DNA of 41,056 nt from Brevundimonas sp. AAP58 (GCF_001295975.1 NZ_LJHU01000036.1:1-41056), one strand, 5' to 3'. Counted from the first letter of the stretch, positions 18,447 to 28,882 are shown. Notes: generated by a model from the letters alone, not told the origin. A program made the numbers and translations.

Positions 18447-20615
18447 TTAGTCCATCAGCCGCCGGGTCAGATAGGTGTATTCCAGCGCGAGCCGCCGAGC
18501 GCTCTCGCGCAGGTTGGCCGCCGCGCCGTGGCCGCCGTCGGTGTTCTCGTAGAACAGGACCGGATAGCCCAGCTCTTCCATCCGCGCCGCCGCCTTTCGG
18601 GCATGCCCCGGATGGACCCGGTCGTCCTTGGTCGAGGTGTGGATGAAGACCTCCGGATAGGGCTGGCCGGCGCGCAGGTTCTGATAGGGGGAATAGGCCT
18701 GGATCCAGGCGCGTTCCTCCGGGATGTCTGGATTGCCGTATTCGGCGATCCAGCTGGCACCCGCCAGCAGGCGGTGGAAACGCAGCATGTCGAACAGGGG
18801 CACCTGGATCACCGCCGCATTGATCAGGTCCGGGCGCTGGGTCAGCATCGCCCCCATGAACAGCCCGCCTTGCGAGCCGCCCATGATGCCCAGGCGTGGC
18901 TGGCTGGTGATGCCGCGCGTGATAAGGTCCTGGGCGACCGCCTGGAAGTCCTCATGGGCCCGCTGGCGATTTTCCTGCAGCGCCGCCTCGTGCCAGCGCG
19001 GGCCGAACTCGCCGCCGCCCCGGGTGTTGGCCACGACATAGACCCCGCCCCGCTCCAGCCACAGCTTGCCGGTTGTCGCGGAATAGCCGGGCAGCATGGA
19101 CACCTCGAACCCGCCGTAGCCGTAAAGCAGGGTCGGGTTTGACCCGTCCATCGCCATCGCCTCGCGGTGGACGACGAAGTAAGGGATCATCGTCCCGTCG
19201 GCCGAGCGGGCCTCGAACTGCTGGACCGTCAGGCCCTCGGCGTCGAACTTGGGTGGCAGCGACTTAACCGGCTCAAGATCGCCCGTCGCGGCGTCCGCCA
19301 GATAGAGCGTGGACGGCGTCAAATAGCCCGCCGCCGAGACGAACACCTGATCGTTCTGGTCGGAGGCCGAGCCCACGCCGACCGTGACATTCTCGGGCAG
19401 GTCCAACCGGGTCCGCGCCCATTCACCCGACGGATTGGGGCGATAGACGTAGACGTTGCCGCGCACGTTCTCGAACAGGGCGACGACGAGGCTGTTGCGG
19501 GTCGAGTTCATGCCCTCGATGGCCTCGCGCTCGCCCGGTCGGATAACCAGCTGCGCCCGGGCGCTCTGGTCCGCCAGCCAGTCGGACAGGGTCCAGGCGA
19601 TGACGTCGCCGGTCTGGAAGGCCTGGCCGGACGGCGCGGTCCAGTCTTCCTTCAGCGAGACCACCAGCTGGCCCTGAACGAAGGCGCTGATGTCGGCCTT
19701 GGCCGGCAGCCGCAGCTGCGTCGTGGAACCATCGGCGTTCAGGACGTGGGTTTCGCTCTCGTAGAAGCTGACGCCCCGGTTGATCAGCACGGCCCGCACC
19801 ACGCCGTCGGCGTCGCGCAGCGTGGATGCTCCGACCGACACGTCCGTCGGCTGGCCGGTGAAGATCGTCTCAGCCTGGTCGATGCTCTGGCCGCGCCGCA
19901 GCCGCTTGACGATCATCGGATAGCCCGAGGTCGTCAGCGAGCCCTCGCCGAAGTCGCGGGCGATCAGCAGTGTGTCCTGATCCACCCAGGTCACGCCGCC
20001 CTTGGATTCCGGCAGTTCGAAGCCGCCCTCGACGAAGGTCTTCGTCACCGTGTCGAACTCGCGGATCATCACCGCGTCCTTGCCGCCGTCGGACAGGGAG
20101 ACGAGGCAGAACCGCTCCTCGGGCGGCAGGCAGTTGGCGCCGCGATAGACCCAGTTCTTGCCCTCGGCGCGCGATAGGGCGTCGATGTCCAGCACCGTCT
20201 CCCACTCGGGCGCGTCGGTGCGATAGCTGTCCAGCGTCGTGCGCCGCCAGACGCCCCGGATATTGGTCGCGTCCTGCCAGAAGTTCGAGATGAGGCCGGA
20301 GTTCAGGAAAGCCGGGCCCGGGATGCGGTCACGCGACTCCAGAATGGCCAGGGCCTGATCGTGCAGTTGCTGGTAGCGCGGATCGCCCTGGAGCGTGCCG
20401 AGCGAGCGCCGGTTCTGCTCCTCGACCCAGGCCAGCGCGCGCTCGCCCTCGACCTCTTCCAGCCAGAGATAGGGATCGGACGCGTCGGTCGTGGCGAAGG
20501 CGATGGTCTGGGCAGCGGGTGCGGTCGGGGTCTGGGCCAGGGCGGCGCTCGTGAGGCTGGTGGTGGCGAGAAGCGCGGCGAGCGCGGCGGAACGGATCAT
20601 CGATGGAACCCTCAT
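18447..20615 (-). CDS. Prolyl oligopeptidase family serine peptidase (S9A), paralogue 2
   Basis: A 722-residue exported peptidase with the same domain order as its neighbour: signal peptide (about 6-28, ending AALAQ; ATG 20600 is a second possible start), beta-propeller, hydrolase domain. Triad residues are placed at Ser581 in GGSQGGLFMG, Asp664 in TKDDRVHPGH and His696 in TDGGHG. Clear homology runs along the full length (shared WLEEVEGERAL-type start, FWQDA, TTLDSYRTDAP, GGFE/GGFS propeller blades, RGGGEFGP), so the two genes arose by tandem duplication. They differ enough, for example RSNGG against GSQGG, that it is not recent. Confidence 0.93.
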   Translation of the reverse strand: MRVPSMIRSAALAALLATTSLTSAALAQTPTAPAAQTIAFATTDASDPYLWLEEVEGERALAWVEEQNRRSLGTLQGDPRYQQLHDQALAILESRDRIPGPAFLNSGLISNFWQDATNIRGVWRRTTLDSYRTDAPEWETVLDIDALSRAEGKNWVYRGANCLPPEERFCLVSLSDGGKDAVMIREFDTVTKTFVEGGFELPESKGGVTWVDQDTLLIARDFGEGSLTTSGYPMIVKRLRRGQSIDQAETIFTGQPTDVSVGASTLRDADGVVRAVLINRGVSFYESETHVLNADGSTTQLRLPAKADISAFVQGQLVVSLKEDWTAPSGQAFQTGDVIAWTLSDWLADQSARAQLVIRPGEREAIEGMNSTRNSLVVALFENVRGNVYVYRPNPSGEWARTRLDLPENVTVGVGSASDQNDQVFVSAAGYLTPSTLYLADAATGDLEPVKSLPPKFDAEGLTVQQFEARSADGTMIPYFVVHREAMAMDGSNPTLLYGYGGFEVSMLPGYSATTGKLWLERGGVYVVANTRGGGEFGPRWHEAALQENRQRAHEDFQAVAQDLITRGITSQPRLGIMGGSQGGLFMGAMLTQRPDLINAAVIQVPLFDMLRFHRLLAGASWIAEYGNPDIPEERAWIQAYSPYQNLRAGQPYPEVFIHTSTKDDRVHPGHARKAAARMEELGYPVLFYENTDGGHGAAANLRESARRLALEYTYLTRRLMD

Positions 20616-20690
20616 GTCTCGGACGCGGGCACCTTAAGGGCTATCGCGCGGCTGTGAAGCTGTATCCGAGACTGGTGATCACGACTGGGC

Positions 20691-21029
20691 TCAGCGCCCA
20701 CCGGCACGGGTCCAGGCCTCGCGCGCGGCAAGCCAACGGGAAGGCACCAGCCCCTTCAGGCTGGCCTGATCGCGTCGCTTGAGCCCGGTCTCATTGCCCT
20801 GACGCCAGGCCGTTTCCGCCTCGATGGCGAGCCCGGCCGCGATGTCGACGATGATGACGCGAGCGGGGAGGACCAGAGCCCGGTCGAGCCTCACTTTCAG
20901 GCCACCGTCCGAGGTGTCGGCGATGACGCAGGCGACCTCCAGGCCCGGCGCGACGACCACGCCTCGCGCGTTGGCGGCGGTGCGGGGAAACTGACGGCGA
21001 TCGGCGGACTGGGACCTGAACACAAGCAC
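20691..21029 (-). CDS. PilZ-domain protein
   Basis: A 112-residue single-domain protein. The two c-di-GMP binding motifs of PilZ are visible: the RxxxR-type DRRQFPRT near residues 10-17 and DTSDGGLKV near residues 38-46 (D/N-x-S-x-x-G). Beta strands follow (ARVIIVDIAAGLAIEAET). PilZ proteins bind cyclic di-GMP in the cytosol and pass the signal to motility, polysaccharide or cell-cycle targets. The C-terminal tail of about 25 residues (WLAAREAWTRAGGR) is helical. The partner cannot be told from the context: a peptidase gene lies downstream and a ferredoxin gene upstream. Confidence 0.8.
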   Translation of the reverse strand: MLVFRSQSADRRQFPRTAANARGVVVAPGLEVACVIADTSDGGLKVRLDRALVLPARVIIVDIAAGLAIEAETAWRQGNETGLKRRDQASLKGLVPSRWLAAREAWTRAGGR

Positions 21030-21114
21030 TCAAAAGCGGACGAAGCGCGCGGATCGCGCGCCCCGGTGTGACCCAGTCCGGACTCCGCGTCCAGCGTTCG
21101 TCAGCGTACGCCCA

Positions 21115-21447
<333 letters not shown>

Positions 21448-21481
21448 TCAAACTAAGCCTGAGAAAGCAATACCGTAACTT

Positions 21482-21506
21482 GATGCCGTAACCGACTTAT
21501 GGCATC
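21482..21506 (+). promoter_or_regulatory. Possible operator of the toxin-antitoxin pair
   Basis: GATGCC at 21482-21487 and GGCATC at 21501-21506 form an inverted repeat with arm starts 19 bp apart, directly upstream of the antitoxin ATG. CCGTAAC occurs twice around the left arm. Type II antitoxins usually repress their own promoter through such sites; this assignment rests on position and symmetry only. Confidence 0.35.
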
Positions 21507-21515
21507 GTCGGCAGC

Positions 21516-21758
21516 ATGGGAGAGATGCGCAAGATCACGGCCTTCGTTCCAGCTGATCTCATCGACAGCAGCCTTCGCATCACCGGTGAAGGCGTTAGCG
21601 AGACCCTTCGCAAGGCGCTGCGCGACATGAACCACGCGTGGGCGTGCCGGGAACTGCTGGCCATGGGCGGAACGCTGGACCTTGAAGCCGACGGTACGAC
21701 TTTGGCTGAACTCCGAGAGGACAAGGCCTACGACTGGGACGGCTCGACCGATCGATGA
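21516..21758 (+). CDS. Type II antitoxin, VapB-like
   Basis: An 80-residue protein that opens with a strand-helix-helix pattern (RKITAFVPADLIDSSLRITGEGVSETLRKAL in parts ITAFVPADL and GVSETLRKAL) typical of ribbon-helix-helix DNA-binding antitoxins, followed by an acidic C-terminal tail (LEADGTTLAELREDKAYDWD) that would wrap the toxin. ATG 21525 is a second possible start. It overlaps the toxin gene by 4 bp (ATGA). It would neutralise the PIN toxin and repress the pair's own promoter. Family assignment rests on layout and neighbour. Confidence 0.75.
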   Translation: MGEMRKITAFVPADLIDSSLRITGEGVSETLRKALRDMNHAWACRELLAMGGTLDLEADGTTLAELREDKAYDWDGSTDR

Positions 21759-22138
21759 TCGCGGCCGATACGAGCACTGTGATCGACTGGCTTCGTCATG
21801 GGCCAATCGACCGGGACGACATAAAGGTCTTCATGACCGCGTTGCGAAGCGAGCGCATCGCCCTGCCGCCTCCCGTGGTCACCGAGCTGTTGTCCTTTCC
21901 GAGAGCCGACGCGCGACTTCAGACGATGCTGGACCTCGTCGGCCGGCTTCCGGTGGCGGAGGGGTTCTGGGAAAGGGCGGGCACAATGCGCGCGCGCCTG
22001 AGGGCGATGGGGCTGAAGTGCAAACTGCCCGACGCCCTGATCGCTCAGTGCTGCATAGACGCCGGAACACCGTTGATCACGCGCGATGGGGACTTCCGCC
22101 ACTTCGCAGCCCATTGCGGCCTGGAACTGGCCTCCTGA
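21755..22138 (+). CDS. PIN-domain toxin, VapC-like ribonuclease
   Basis: A 127-residue PIN-domain protein. The acidic metal-binding residues are in place: Asp5 in AADTSTVIDWL, Glu44 in VVTELL, Asp93 in KLPDALIA and Asp111/Asp113 in ITRDGDFRHF. VapC toxins cut specific tRNAs or rRNA. All catalytic residues are kept, so the toxin is probably active. Its stop codon abuts the sdhB stop codon on the other strand. The pair sits between housekeeping genes, which suggests insertion by transfer, although base composition is not clearly different. Confidence 0.87.
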   Translation: MIAADTSTVIDWLRHGPIDRDDIKVFMTALRSERIALPPPVVTELLSFPRADARLQTMLDLVGRLPVAEGFWERAGTMRARLRAMGLKCKLPDALIAQCCIDAGTPLITRDGDFRHFAAHCGLELAS

Positions 22139-22936
22139 TCAGGCCGCCTGCTTGCGGCGGCTCGGCGCGACCATCAGCTTCTTGGTCTCGGCGATGGCCT
22201 TGGCGGGGTTCAGCCCCTTGGGGCACACCTGGGCGCAGTTCATGATGGTGTGGCAGCGGTAGAGCTTGAATGGGTCTTCCAGGTCGTCGAGCCGCTCCTG
22301 GGTCTTGTCGTCGCGGCTGTCGGAAATCCAGCGGTAGGACTGCAGCAGCGCCGCCGGACCCAGATACTCCGTCTGGTTCCACCAGTAGCTGGGGCACGAC
22401 GTCGAGCAGCAGGCGCACAGGATGCACTCGTACAAGCCGTCCAGCTTCTCGCGGTCGGACGGGCTCTGGCGGCGCTCCTTCTCCGGGTCCGGCTCATCGG
22501 ACTGGAGGTAGGGCTTGATGCTATCGTACTGGGCGTAGAACAGGCTCAGGTCCGTCACCAGGTCCTTGACCACCGGCTGGTGCGGCAGGGGGGCGATGGC
22601 GATGGTCGAGGACTGGCACTCCTCCCAGCCCTTGGTGCAGGCGAGGGTGTTGCGCCCGTCGATGTTCATCGAGCAGGAGCCGCAGATGCCCTCGCGGCAC
22701 GAGCGGCGGAACGTCAGCGTCGGGTCGATGGTCGACTTGATGTGGATCAGGGCGTCCAGCAGCATCGGGCCGTGGTCGTCGGCCGAGACCTGATACTCGT
22801 CCCAGCGCGGGTCGGCGTCGACCTCGGGGTCGTAGCGATAGACCTTGTAGGTCTTGACGTTCTTGGCGCCCTTCGGGGCCTTGTGGACCTTGCCCTTGGT
22901 CGGCCTGGAGCCACGGGGGAGGGAAAGCTGGACCAT
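22139..22936 (-). CDS. sdhB: Succinate dehydrogenase iron-sulfur subunit
   Basis: SdhB carries electrons from the flavin in SdhA to quinone through 2Fe-2S, 4Fe-4S and 3Fe-4S clusters. The 265-residue protein shows the plant-type cluster site [15 protein letters not shown] and the C-terminal cluster sites [17 protein letters not shown] and [17 protein letters not shown]. The N-terminal Lys-rich leader of about 28 residues is longer than in E. coli but usual for alphaproteobacteria. It starts 7 bp after sdhA. Complex II sits on the inner membrane and joins the citric acid cycle to respiration. Confidence 0.97.
   Translation of the reverse strand: MVQLSLPRGSRPTKGKVHKAPKGAKNVKTYKVYRYDPEVDADPRWDEYQVSADDHGPMLLDALIHIKSTIDPTLTFRRSCREGICGSCSMNIDGRNTLACTKGWEECQSSTIAIAPLPHQPVVKDLVTDLSLFYAQYDSIKPYLQSDEPDPEKERRQSPSDREKLDGLYECILCACCSTSCPSYWWNQTEYLGPAALLQSYRWISDSRDDKTQERLDDLEDPFKLYRCHTIMNCAQVCPKGLNPAKAIAETKKLMVAPSRRKQAA
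22143..22161. terminator. Hairpin at the convergent vapC/sdhB ends
   Basis: GCCGCC at 22143-22148 and GGCGGC at 22156-22161 pair with a 7-nt loop. It lies within the last codons of sdhB, where that gene meets the toxin gene end to end. It could slow transcription from either side; no T-run follows. Confidence 0.3.
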
Positions 22937-22943
22937 CGGTTCC

Positions 22944-24731
22944 TCAGTAAACCCGAGCCTTGGGTTTGATGTACTCGATGTCCGAAGACATCGTGTATTC
23001 GTGCACCGGGCGGTAGTCGATCTGGACGTCCTGACCGGGACGCTTCCAGGCCAGGGTGTGCTTCATCCACTCTTCGTCGTGACGATCGGGGAAGTCCTCG
23101 CGGGCGTGGGCGCCCCGGCTTTCCTTGCGGTTGGCGGCGCTTTCGATCGTGACCAGGGCCTGATCGATCAGGTTGTCGTATTCCAGCGTCTCGACCAGAT
23201 CGGTGTTCCAGATCATGCCGCGATCGGTGGTCTGGATGTCGGCCCCGCGCGCGTGGATGGCGCGCAGCTTGGCCACGCCCTCGTCCAGCGAGACGCCCGT
23301 GCGGAACACCGCCGCGTCGGACTGCATGGCCCGCTGCATCTCGCGGCGCAGTTCGGCCGTCGGAGTGCCGCCAGAAGCGTTGCGGAAGCGGTCCAGACGG
23401 GCGAGGTGAGCATCGGTGGCGGAAGCCGGGGCGTCCGGCACAGCTGAGCCCTTGTCCACCACCTCTCCCGCGCGCAACCCGGCCGCGCGGCCGAAGACGA
23501 CGAGGTCGGTCAGGGAGTTGGAGCCCAGGCGGTTGGCGCCGTGGACGGACACACAGGCCGCCTCGCCCACGGCCATCAGACCGGGCACGACGCTGTCGGG
23601 GTTGCCGTCGCGCAGGGTCAGCACCTCGCCGTGATAGTTCGTGGGGATGCCGCCCATGTTGTAGTGGACGGTCGGAATGACCGGGATCGGCTCCTTGGTC
23701 ACGTCCACGCCGGCGAAGATCTTGGCGCTCTCGGAGATGCCCGGCAGCCGCTCGTGCAGCACGGCGGGGTCGAGGTGGTCCAGGTGCAGGTTGATGTGGT
23801 CCTTGTTCGGACCCACGCCGCGACCCTCGCGGATCTCCATCGTCATGGAGCGGCTGACGACGTCGCGGCTGGCCAGATCCTTGGCCGAGGGGGCATAGCG
23901 CTCCATGAACCGCTCGCCCTCGGAATTGGTCAGGTAGCCGCCTTCGCCGCGCGCGCCTTCGGTGATCAGGCAGCCGGCGCCATAGATGCCGGTGGGGTGG
24001 AACTGGACGAACTCCATGTCCTGGAGCGGCAGGCCGGCGCGCAGCACCATGGCGTTGCCGTCGCCCGTGCAGGTGTGGGCCGAGGTCGCCGAGAAGTAGG
24101 CGCGGCCGTATCCGCCGGTCGCCAGGATGACCATCTTGGCCCGGAAGCGATGCAGGGTGCCGTCGTCCAGCTTCCAGGCCGTGACGCCGGTGCAGGCGCC
24201 GTCCTGCATGATCAGATCGAGCGCGAAGTATTCGATGAAGAACTCGACCTCGCGGCGCACCGACTGGCCGTACAGGGTGTGCAGGATGGCGTGACCGGTG
24301 CGGTCGGCCGCCGCGCAGGTGCGCTGGACCGGGCCCTCGCCGTAGTTCCGGGTCATGCCGCCGAAGGCGCGCTGATAGATGCGGCCGTCCTCGGTGCGGC
24401 TGAAGGGCACGCCCCAGTGCTCCAGCTCATAGACGGCCTTGGGGGCCTCGCGGACCAGGTATTCGATGGCGTCCTGGTCGCCCAGCCAGTCCGACCCCTT
24501 GACGGTGTCGTACATGTGCCAGCGCCAGTCGTCCTCGCCCATGTTGCCAAGCGACGCCGAGATGCCGCCCTGGGCCGCCACGGTGTGACTGCGTGTCGGG
24601 AAGACCTTGGTCACGCAGGCGGTCTTGAGCCCCGCCTGGGCGCAGCCGAGCGCGGCCCTCAGGCCCGAGCCGCCCGCCCCCACCACGACGACGTCATAGG
24701 CGTGATCGACGAATTGATACGAGGAAGCCAT
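22944..24731 (-). CDS. sdhA: Succinate dehydrogenase flavoprotein subunit
   Basis: The catalytic subunit of complex II, which oxidises succinate to fumarate with covalent FAD. From ATG 24731 the protein has 595 residues. It has the Rossmann motif [15 protein letters not shown], the FAD-attachment histidine in [10 protein letters not shown], the active-site regions [20 protein letters not shown] (landmarks QFHPTGIYG), [11 protein letters not shown] and the Arg in [12 protein letters not shown]. The C-terminal [17 protein letters not shown] is typical. The start is fixed by overlap with the sdhD stop (TAATG). Upstream codons in the same frame are only the shadow of sdhD. Confidence 0.98.
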   Translation of the reverse strand: MASSYQFVDHAYDVVVVGAGGSGLRAALGCAQAGLKTACVTKVFPTRSHTVAAQGGISASLGNMGEDDWRWHMYDTVKGSDWLGDQDAIEYLVREAPKAVYELEHWGVPFSRTEDGRIYQRAFGGMTRNYGEGPVQRTCAAADRTGHAILHTLYGQSVRREVEFFIEYFALDLIMQDGACTGVTAWKLDDGTLHRFRAKMVILATGGYGRAYFSATSAHTCTGDGNAMVLRAGLPLQDMEFVQFHPTGIYGAGCLITEGARGEGGYLTNSEGERFMERYAPSAKDLASRDVVSRSMTMEIREGRGVGPNKDHINLHLDHLDPAVLHERLPGISESAKIFAGVDVTKEPIPVIPTVHYNMGGIPTNYHGEVLTLRDGNPDSVVPGLMAVGEAACVSVHGANRLGSNSLTDLVVFGRAAGLRAGEVVDKGSAVPDAPASATDAHLARLDRFRNASGGTPTAELRREMQRAMQSDAAVFRTGVSLDEGVAKLRAIHARGADIQTTDRGMIWNTDLVETLEYDNLIDQALVTIESAANRKESRGAHAREDFPDRHDEEWMKHTLAWKRPGQDVQIDYRPVHEYTMSSDIEYIKPKARVY

Positions 24732-25138
24732 TAGAACGCGAGCCCGGCCGGCAGCGGCGCGGACCCCAGCGCCAGCCGCGTGATGAAGAAGACGCTGGCC
24801 GCCGCCAGCAGGAGACACACCAGGCTGATCAGGCCCGACAACGTCCGGTTCGAGCCCGGGGTGTGGATGTAGTCGTCGACGATGACCTTGGCGCCCATGT
24901 TCATGTGCCAGATGGAAATCAGCAGGGTCGCCGCCAACAGCGCCGCGTTGACGCGGTTGGCGAACCAGTCGAGCGCGCCCCCATAACCCGCCCCGGCGAG
25001 GGAGAAGCCGCTCCACAGCGCCCAGAGCGCCAGCGGGATGAGGATCAGCGAGGACAGCCGCTCGGCCGTCCACTCGCCCGCGCCGTGCCGCTCCGACACC
25101 TTGACGCCCTTCACGAAGACCTTGGTCTGGCGGCTCAC
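24731..25138 (-). CDS. sdhD: Succinate dehydrogenase membrane anchor subunit
   Basis: A 135-residue membrane anchor with three hydrophobic helices (about 34-52, 62-82 and 98-122). Together with SdhC it holds haem b and the quinone site. Landmarks are the conserved [19 protein letters not shown] in part, and [21 protein letters not shown], where the His is a likely haem ligand and DDYIH is the family signature. The start is GTG 25138, which overlaps the sdhC stop (GTGA). Its stop overlaps the sdhA ATG. These overlaps suggest the four subunits are made in step. Confidence 0.93.
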   Translation of the reverse strand: MSRQTKVFVKGVKVSERHGAGEWTAERLSSLILIPLALWALWSGFSLAGAGYGGALDWFANRVNAALLAATLLISIWHMNMGAKVIVDDYIHTPGSNRTLSGLISLVCLLLAAASVFFITRLALGSAPLPAGLAF

Positions 25139-25614
25139 AGCGTCACCTTCCCGGTCGCGAACAGGATGCCCCAGAAACCGACAGCGATCACCAGCGCGCC
25201 CCACAGGCTCAGCCAGGTCAGGCTGGTCGCCGCCTTGGGCGACAGGCTCGACCCGGCGTCCCAGATCAGGTGCCGCACGCCCGCTGTCAGGTGATAGGCC
25301 GCTGCGAGCGTGACCCCGAACCAGATCAGCAGGCCGATCGGCGAGGCCATCAGGCCGCTGAACGTCGCATAGGCCTCGGGCCCGAACGCCGCCGCCGCCA
25401 GCCATGCCACAAAGACCACCGACCCAACCGACAGGGCGCCCGCCGCCATGCGGTTGAGGATCGACCCGGTCATGGTCGCGTGGAAGCGCCAGACCTGCAG
25501 ATGGGGGGACAGAGGACGCGGGCGGCCGTTCGGCTGGATCACGAAGCGGCCAGTCTGGTCTCCGGTCGGGTCGTTCGACGTATCGAGCGGCGCGCCGGGG
25601 GAGGCGTTCGACAT
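25135..25614 (-). CDS. sdhC: Succinate dehydrogenase cytochrome b556 subunit
   Basis: A 159-residue anchor subunit. It carries the SdhC signature [12 protein letters not shown] before the first helix, SILNRMAAG at the quinone pocket, and [12 protein letters not shown], where the His binds haem b. Three transmembrane helices follow in the usual spacing. The start was placed at ATG 25614; TTG 25629, in frame, would add five residues. First gene of sdhCDAB. A 6-bp inverted repeat lies about 28 bp upstream. Confidence 0.92.
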   Translation of the reverse strand: MSNASPGAPLDTSNDPTGDQTGRFVIQPNGRPRPLSPHLQVWRFHATMTGSILNRMAAGALSVGSVVFVAWLAAAAFGPEAYATFSGLMASPIGLLIWFGVTLAAAYHLTAGVRHLIWDAGSSLSPKAATSLTWLSLWGALVIAVGFWGILFATGKVTL

Positions 25615-25641
25615 GCGAATGGTTCTCAAAAACCTTCAAGG

Positions 25642-25659
25642 ATCAGCGCACAAGCTGAT
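25642..25659. promoter_or_regulatory. Inverted repeat in the sdhC leader
   Basis: ATCAGC at 25642-25647 and GCTGAT at 25654-25659, separated by GCACAA. It stands about 28 bp upstream of the sdhC ATG and may be a leader hairpin or an operator. No regulator can be assigned. Confidence 0.3.
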
Positions 25660-25823
25660 GCGGGACAGGCTTTAGGGATGGTCGCGGGGGGGTGTCAACG
25701 AACCGGAGGCGCGCAATCGGCCGCACTGCACAAGATCGCGACGGCCCGTGGGGAACCGATCACATTTTCGCGTGTCGCGACTTCGATCTAGCCATGCCCG
25801 CCGACGGACGACAGTCTGATGGC

Positions 25824-26396
25824 ATGAGCCTCTTCGCCCTGATTTCGCTCGCTGTTTCTCCGACCGTCCAGGACCGGGCCGTCCCCTATACGGCCGAGGT
25901 CTACCGCCCGCCTGTCGTCCGCCCCTTCGAGCCGCCCTCGAACTTCGGTCGCGTAACGGCCGAGGGCGACGGCGGAGGCGACCCGCGCCGCCAGCCGATC
26001 GTCGCTCCGGTCGTGGTCGAAGCCTACAGCCGCAGCTACGAACACGCCCCCTCGACCGCGGACACGGCCTATGATCAGGGCGTGAACAATGCCGAGGCGG
26101 CAATGGACGCCCGGATGGGTCCGCTCGACGGTCTCTGGCGTCTGATCGACGCCGAAGGCCGTCCCATCCTGCAGCTCTCGCTCAGCGACCGTGGCCCCTC
26201 ACGCCCGCTGGAAGGGGCCTGGCGCAAACTCGATGCCCGTGGCGCGCTTGGACCGATCGATGCGTCAGAGCGGACCGACGCCGGGCTCGGCATGCGGCTT
26301 GGAGATGCCCAGCTCACGCTTTCGCCGGGTTCACAGGGCTGGACCGGAACTCTGACCGAAGCCGGTCGCTCGAGGAGCGTGACCCTGATCCGCTGA
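25824..26396 (+). CDS. Secreted or periplasmic protein of unknown function
   Basis: A 190-residue protein not recognised as a named family. ATG 25824 starts a short hydrophobic segment (MSLFALISLAVSP) that may be an export signal. A Pro-rich region with YRPPVVRPFEPPSNFGR follows, then a C-terminal beta-rich part from about residue 100 with GPLDGLWRLIDAEGRPILQL and paired GAWRKL and GWTGTLTEAG strands. That part reads as a lipocalin-like or immunoglobulin-like domain of a secreted protein. Earlier in-frame starts exist at 25692 and 25794 but lack a signal. Divergent from sdhC and convergent with the HIT gene. Confidence 0.6.
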   Translation: MSLFALISLAVSPTVQDRAVPYTAEVYRPPVVRPFEPPSNFGRVTAEGDGGGDPRRQPIVAPVVVEAYSRSYEHAPSTADTAYDQGVNNAEAAMDARMGPLDGLWRLIDAEGRPILQLSLSDRGPSRPLEGAWRKLDARGALGPIDASERTDAGLGMRLGDAQLTLSPGSQGWTGTLTEAGRSRSVTLIR

Positions 26397-26400
26397 CCGG

Positions 26401-26428
26401 CCTCCCGTCTCTCAGCCTGAGACGGAGG
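26401..26428. terminator. Bidirectional terminator hairpin
   Basis: CCTCCCGTCTC at 26401-26411 pairs with GAGACGGAGG at 26419-26428, with one bulged C and a 7-nt loop. It follows the stop of the plus-strand gene and covers the last codons of the convergent HIT gene. Confidence 0.55.
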
Positions 26429-26840
26429 TCTCGCGAACGACATCCAGCACCACCGCGAGCTCATCCGCGCCGTATTGCTCCGCCCCACCCCGCCCCCAGA
26501 CCGGGTCAGGCCAGAGCGGATCGTCGCGCCGCCGCCCGACCACATGGACATGCAGCTGAGCCGTGACGTTGCCGAGCGCGGCGACGTTCAACTTGTCTAT
26601 CGGTCGGCCGGCCGTCTCACCCAGCGCCCGCACGGCCTGCCCGGCCCGCACCGTCTCCTCCAACAGCCGGGCGCGGTCCTCAATTGACAGATGTTCGATC
26701 TCGGTCGCGCCCTCGACCCGAGGGATCAAAATCAGCCATGGAAACCGCGCATCGTCCTGCACCCGCACATGACAGAGCGGCCAGTCGAGGGCGAAGACCG
26801 ATCCTGCGTCAAAGGCCGGGTCAGAGCGAAAGCCACTCAT
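26412..26840 (-). CDS. HIT domain protein
   Basis: A 142-residue member of the histidine triad superfamily of nucleotide hydrolases and transferases. From ATG 26840 it shows WPLCHVRVQDDARFPWLILIPR in part, the helix LLEETVRAGQAV, and KLNVAALGNVTAQLHVHVVGRR (landmarks LNVAALGN and QLHVHVVGRR). In the usual HxHxHxx motif the first His is replaced by Gln95, leaving His97 and His99; His99 is the position of the nucleophile in HIT enzymes. Similar small proteins are widespread and mostly uncharacterised. It lies 90 bp after the EcsC gene. Confidence 0.88.
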   Translation of the reverse strand: MSGFRSDPAFDAGSVFALDWPLCHVRVQDDARFPWLILIPRVEGATEIEHLSIEDRARLLEETVRAGQAVRALGETAGRPIDKLNVAALGNVTAQLHVHVVGRRRDDPLWPDPVWGRGGAEQYGADELAVVLDVVRETSVSG

Positions 26841-26930
26841 AGTGTGATTGGTCCGAAGTGTGCGTCGATGATCATGGCTTCCCGTCCGGGCGCTTCCGCG
26901 CATCATCATGTGAACGAGCCACTCGAAACC

Positions 26931-27719
26931 TCAACCCGGACCCTCGGTCTCGGCCAACCAACGCATCCGGCAGGCCATGATCGCCGTCTCCCCCAGCTTC
27001 TCGACGAGCCGCCAGTTGACCACCGCGCCGATCGGGGCACCGACCACCGGGATCAGCTGGGCCAGCTTGGCCAGGTCGATGTAGTCGCGATACTCGATCT
27101 GGAACCGTCGCCAGTCGTAGTCGGTGATGGCCTCGGGCTGGTCGACCCCCGCGATCCAGCGTTCCAGTTCGGCCAGGGCGTCGGGCCGCCGCTTGGCGCT
27201 GGCGAAGGCCAGGTGGAAGATGTGCAGCAGGAACAGCCGCTCGCGCACCGAGCCACCGCCCCAACCGTAGGCGGCGACGACGTCGCCCAGCATCCGCACC
27301 TTGATCGCCATCAGGGCCGGGAAATCCGCCGCCGCCAGTACGAAGCCGCCCGCGCCGGCAACGCCGCCCTCGACGCTGGCGGTGTTGCGATAGACGGCGA
27401 TCGCCGCCCGCGCCCTGGCCTCACACGCCGCAAGCGACCCGTCCGGCATCGGTCTGGCCTGAAGCAGGTCCGAGCCGAACAGGATTCCCTTGGTCATGGC
27501 CTCCACGCCAGAGGTGACGATGGCGTGGACTCGTTCCGGGATGATCCGGTTGATCCGCTCCTGAGTTCCGCGCGTCGCCTTGTCCCAAAGCCCGGGAGGC
27601 CGCAGCACCCGGGCCCGCCACGCCTCCACTTCGGAGCGGACCGTCGTTTCGTCGGCAACCGCGAGCAGGCCGCCGGGCACTTCGTCGGGCGGCACGAGTT
27701 CGGGAACGGTCTGGCTCAT
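26931..27719 (-). CDS. EcsC family protein
   Basis: A 262-residue protein of the EcsC family (third gene product of the Bacillus ecs ABC transporter locus), whose biochemical role is not known. Family features are INRIIPERVHAIVTSGVEAMTKGIL in part, the glycine-rich amphipathic segment GGVAGAGGFVLAAADFPALMAIKVRML (landmarks GAGGF and AADFPAL), and a second hydrophobic Gly-rich segment LIPVVGAPIGAVVNW near the C-terminus. These suggest membrane contact. No ABC transporter gene is next to it. Divergent from mdh. Confidence 0.87.
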   Translation of the reverse strand: MSQTVPELVPPDEVPGGLLAVADETTVRSEVEAWRARVLRPPGLWDKATRGTQERINRIIPERVHAIVTSGVEAMTKGILFGSDLLQARPMPDGSLAACEARARAAIAVYRNTASVEGGVAGAGGFVLAAADFPALMAIKVRMLGDVVAAYGWGGGSVRERLFLLHIFHLAFASAKRRPDALAELERWIAGVDQPEAITDYDWRRFQIEYRDYIDLAKLAQLIPVVGAPIGAVVNWRLVEKLGETAIMACRMRWLAETEGPG

Positions 27720-27775
27720 AGTGGGATCAAGCCTCTGACGGCGTCACGGTTGCAGGCAAATGCGCACGGGTCTAG

Positions 27776-28792
<1,017 letters not shown>

Positions 28793-28802
28793 GGGCCGCC
28801 GG

Positions 28803-28842
28803 GCACCACCGCTCGGCTCGCGGACCCTCGGTGCCTGAGCGC
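28803..28842 (-). repeat. 40-bp hairpin repeat, copy 4 (reverse strand)
   Basis: Read on the minus strand this matches copy 2 at about 34 of 40 positions: GCGCTCAGGCACCGA, inner stem GGGTC/GAGCC around CGC (one mismatched pair), GAGCG, and a decayed 3' tail. The outer CGCTC/GAGCG pairing is kept. It lies 10 bp after the mdh stop codon. Confidence 0.6.
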
Positions 28843-28847
28843 GATTT

Positions 28848-28882
28848 GTCTCCGCCCCGTCGCGAAGCGATGGGGCGGAGAC
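28848..28882. terminator. 16-bp perfect hairpin between mdh and the YbjN gene
   Basis: A 16-bp stem (28848-28863 with 28867-28882, one G-T pair) closed by a GAA triloop. It ends 2 bp before the stop codon of the convergent gene and serves both sides as a terminator. It lacks a T-run on either strand, as is common in such GC-rich genomes. Confidence 0.65.
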
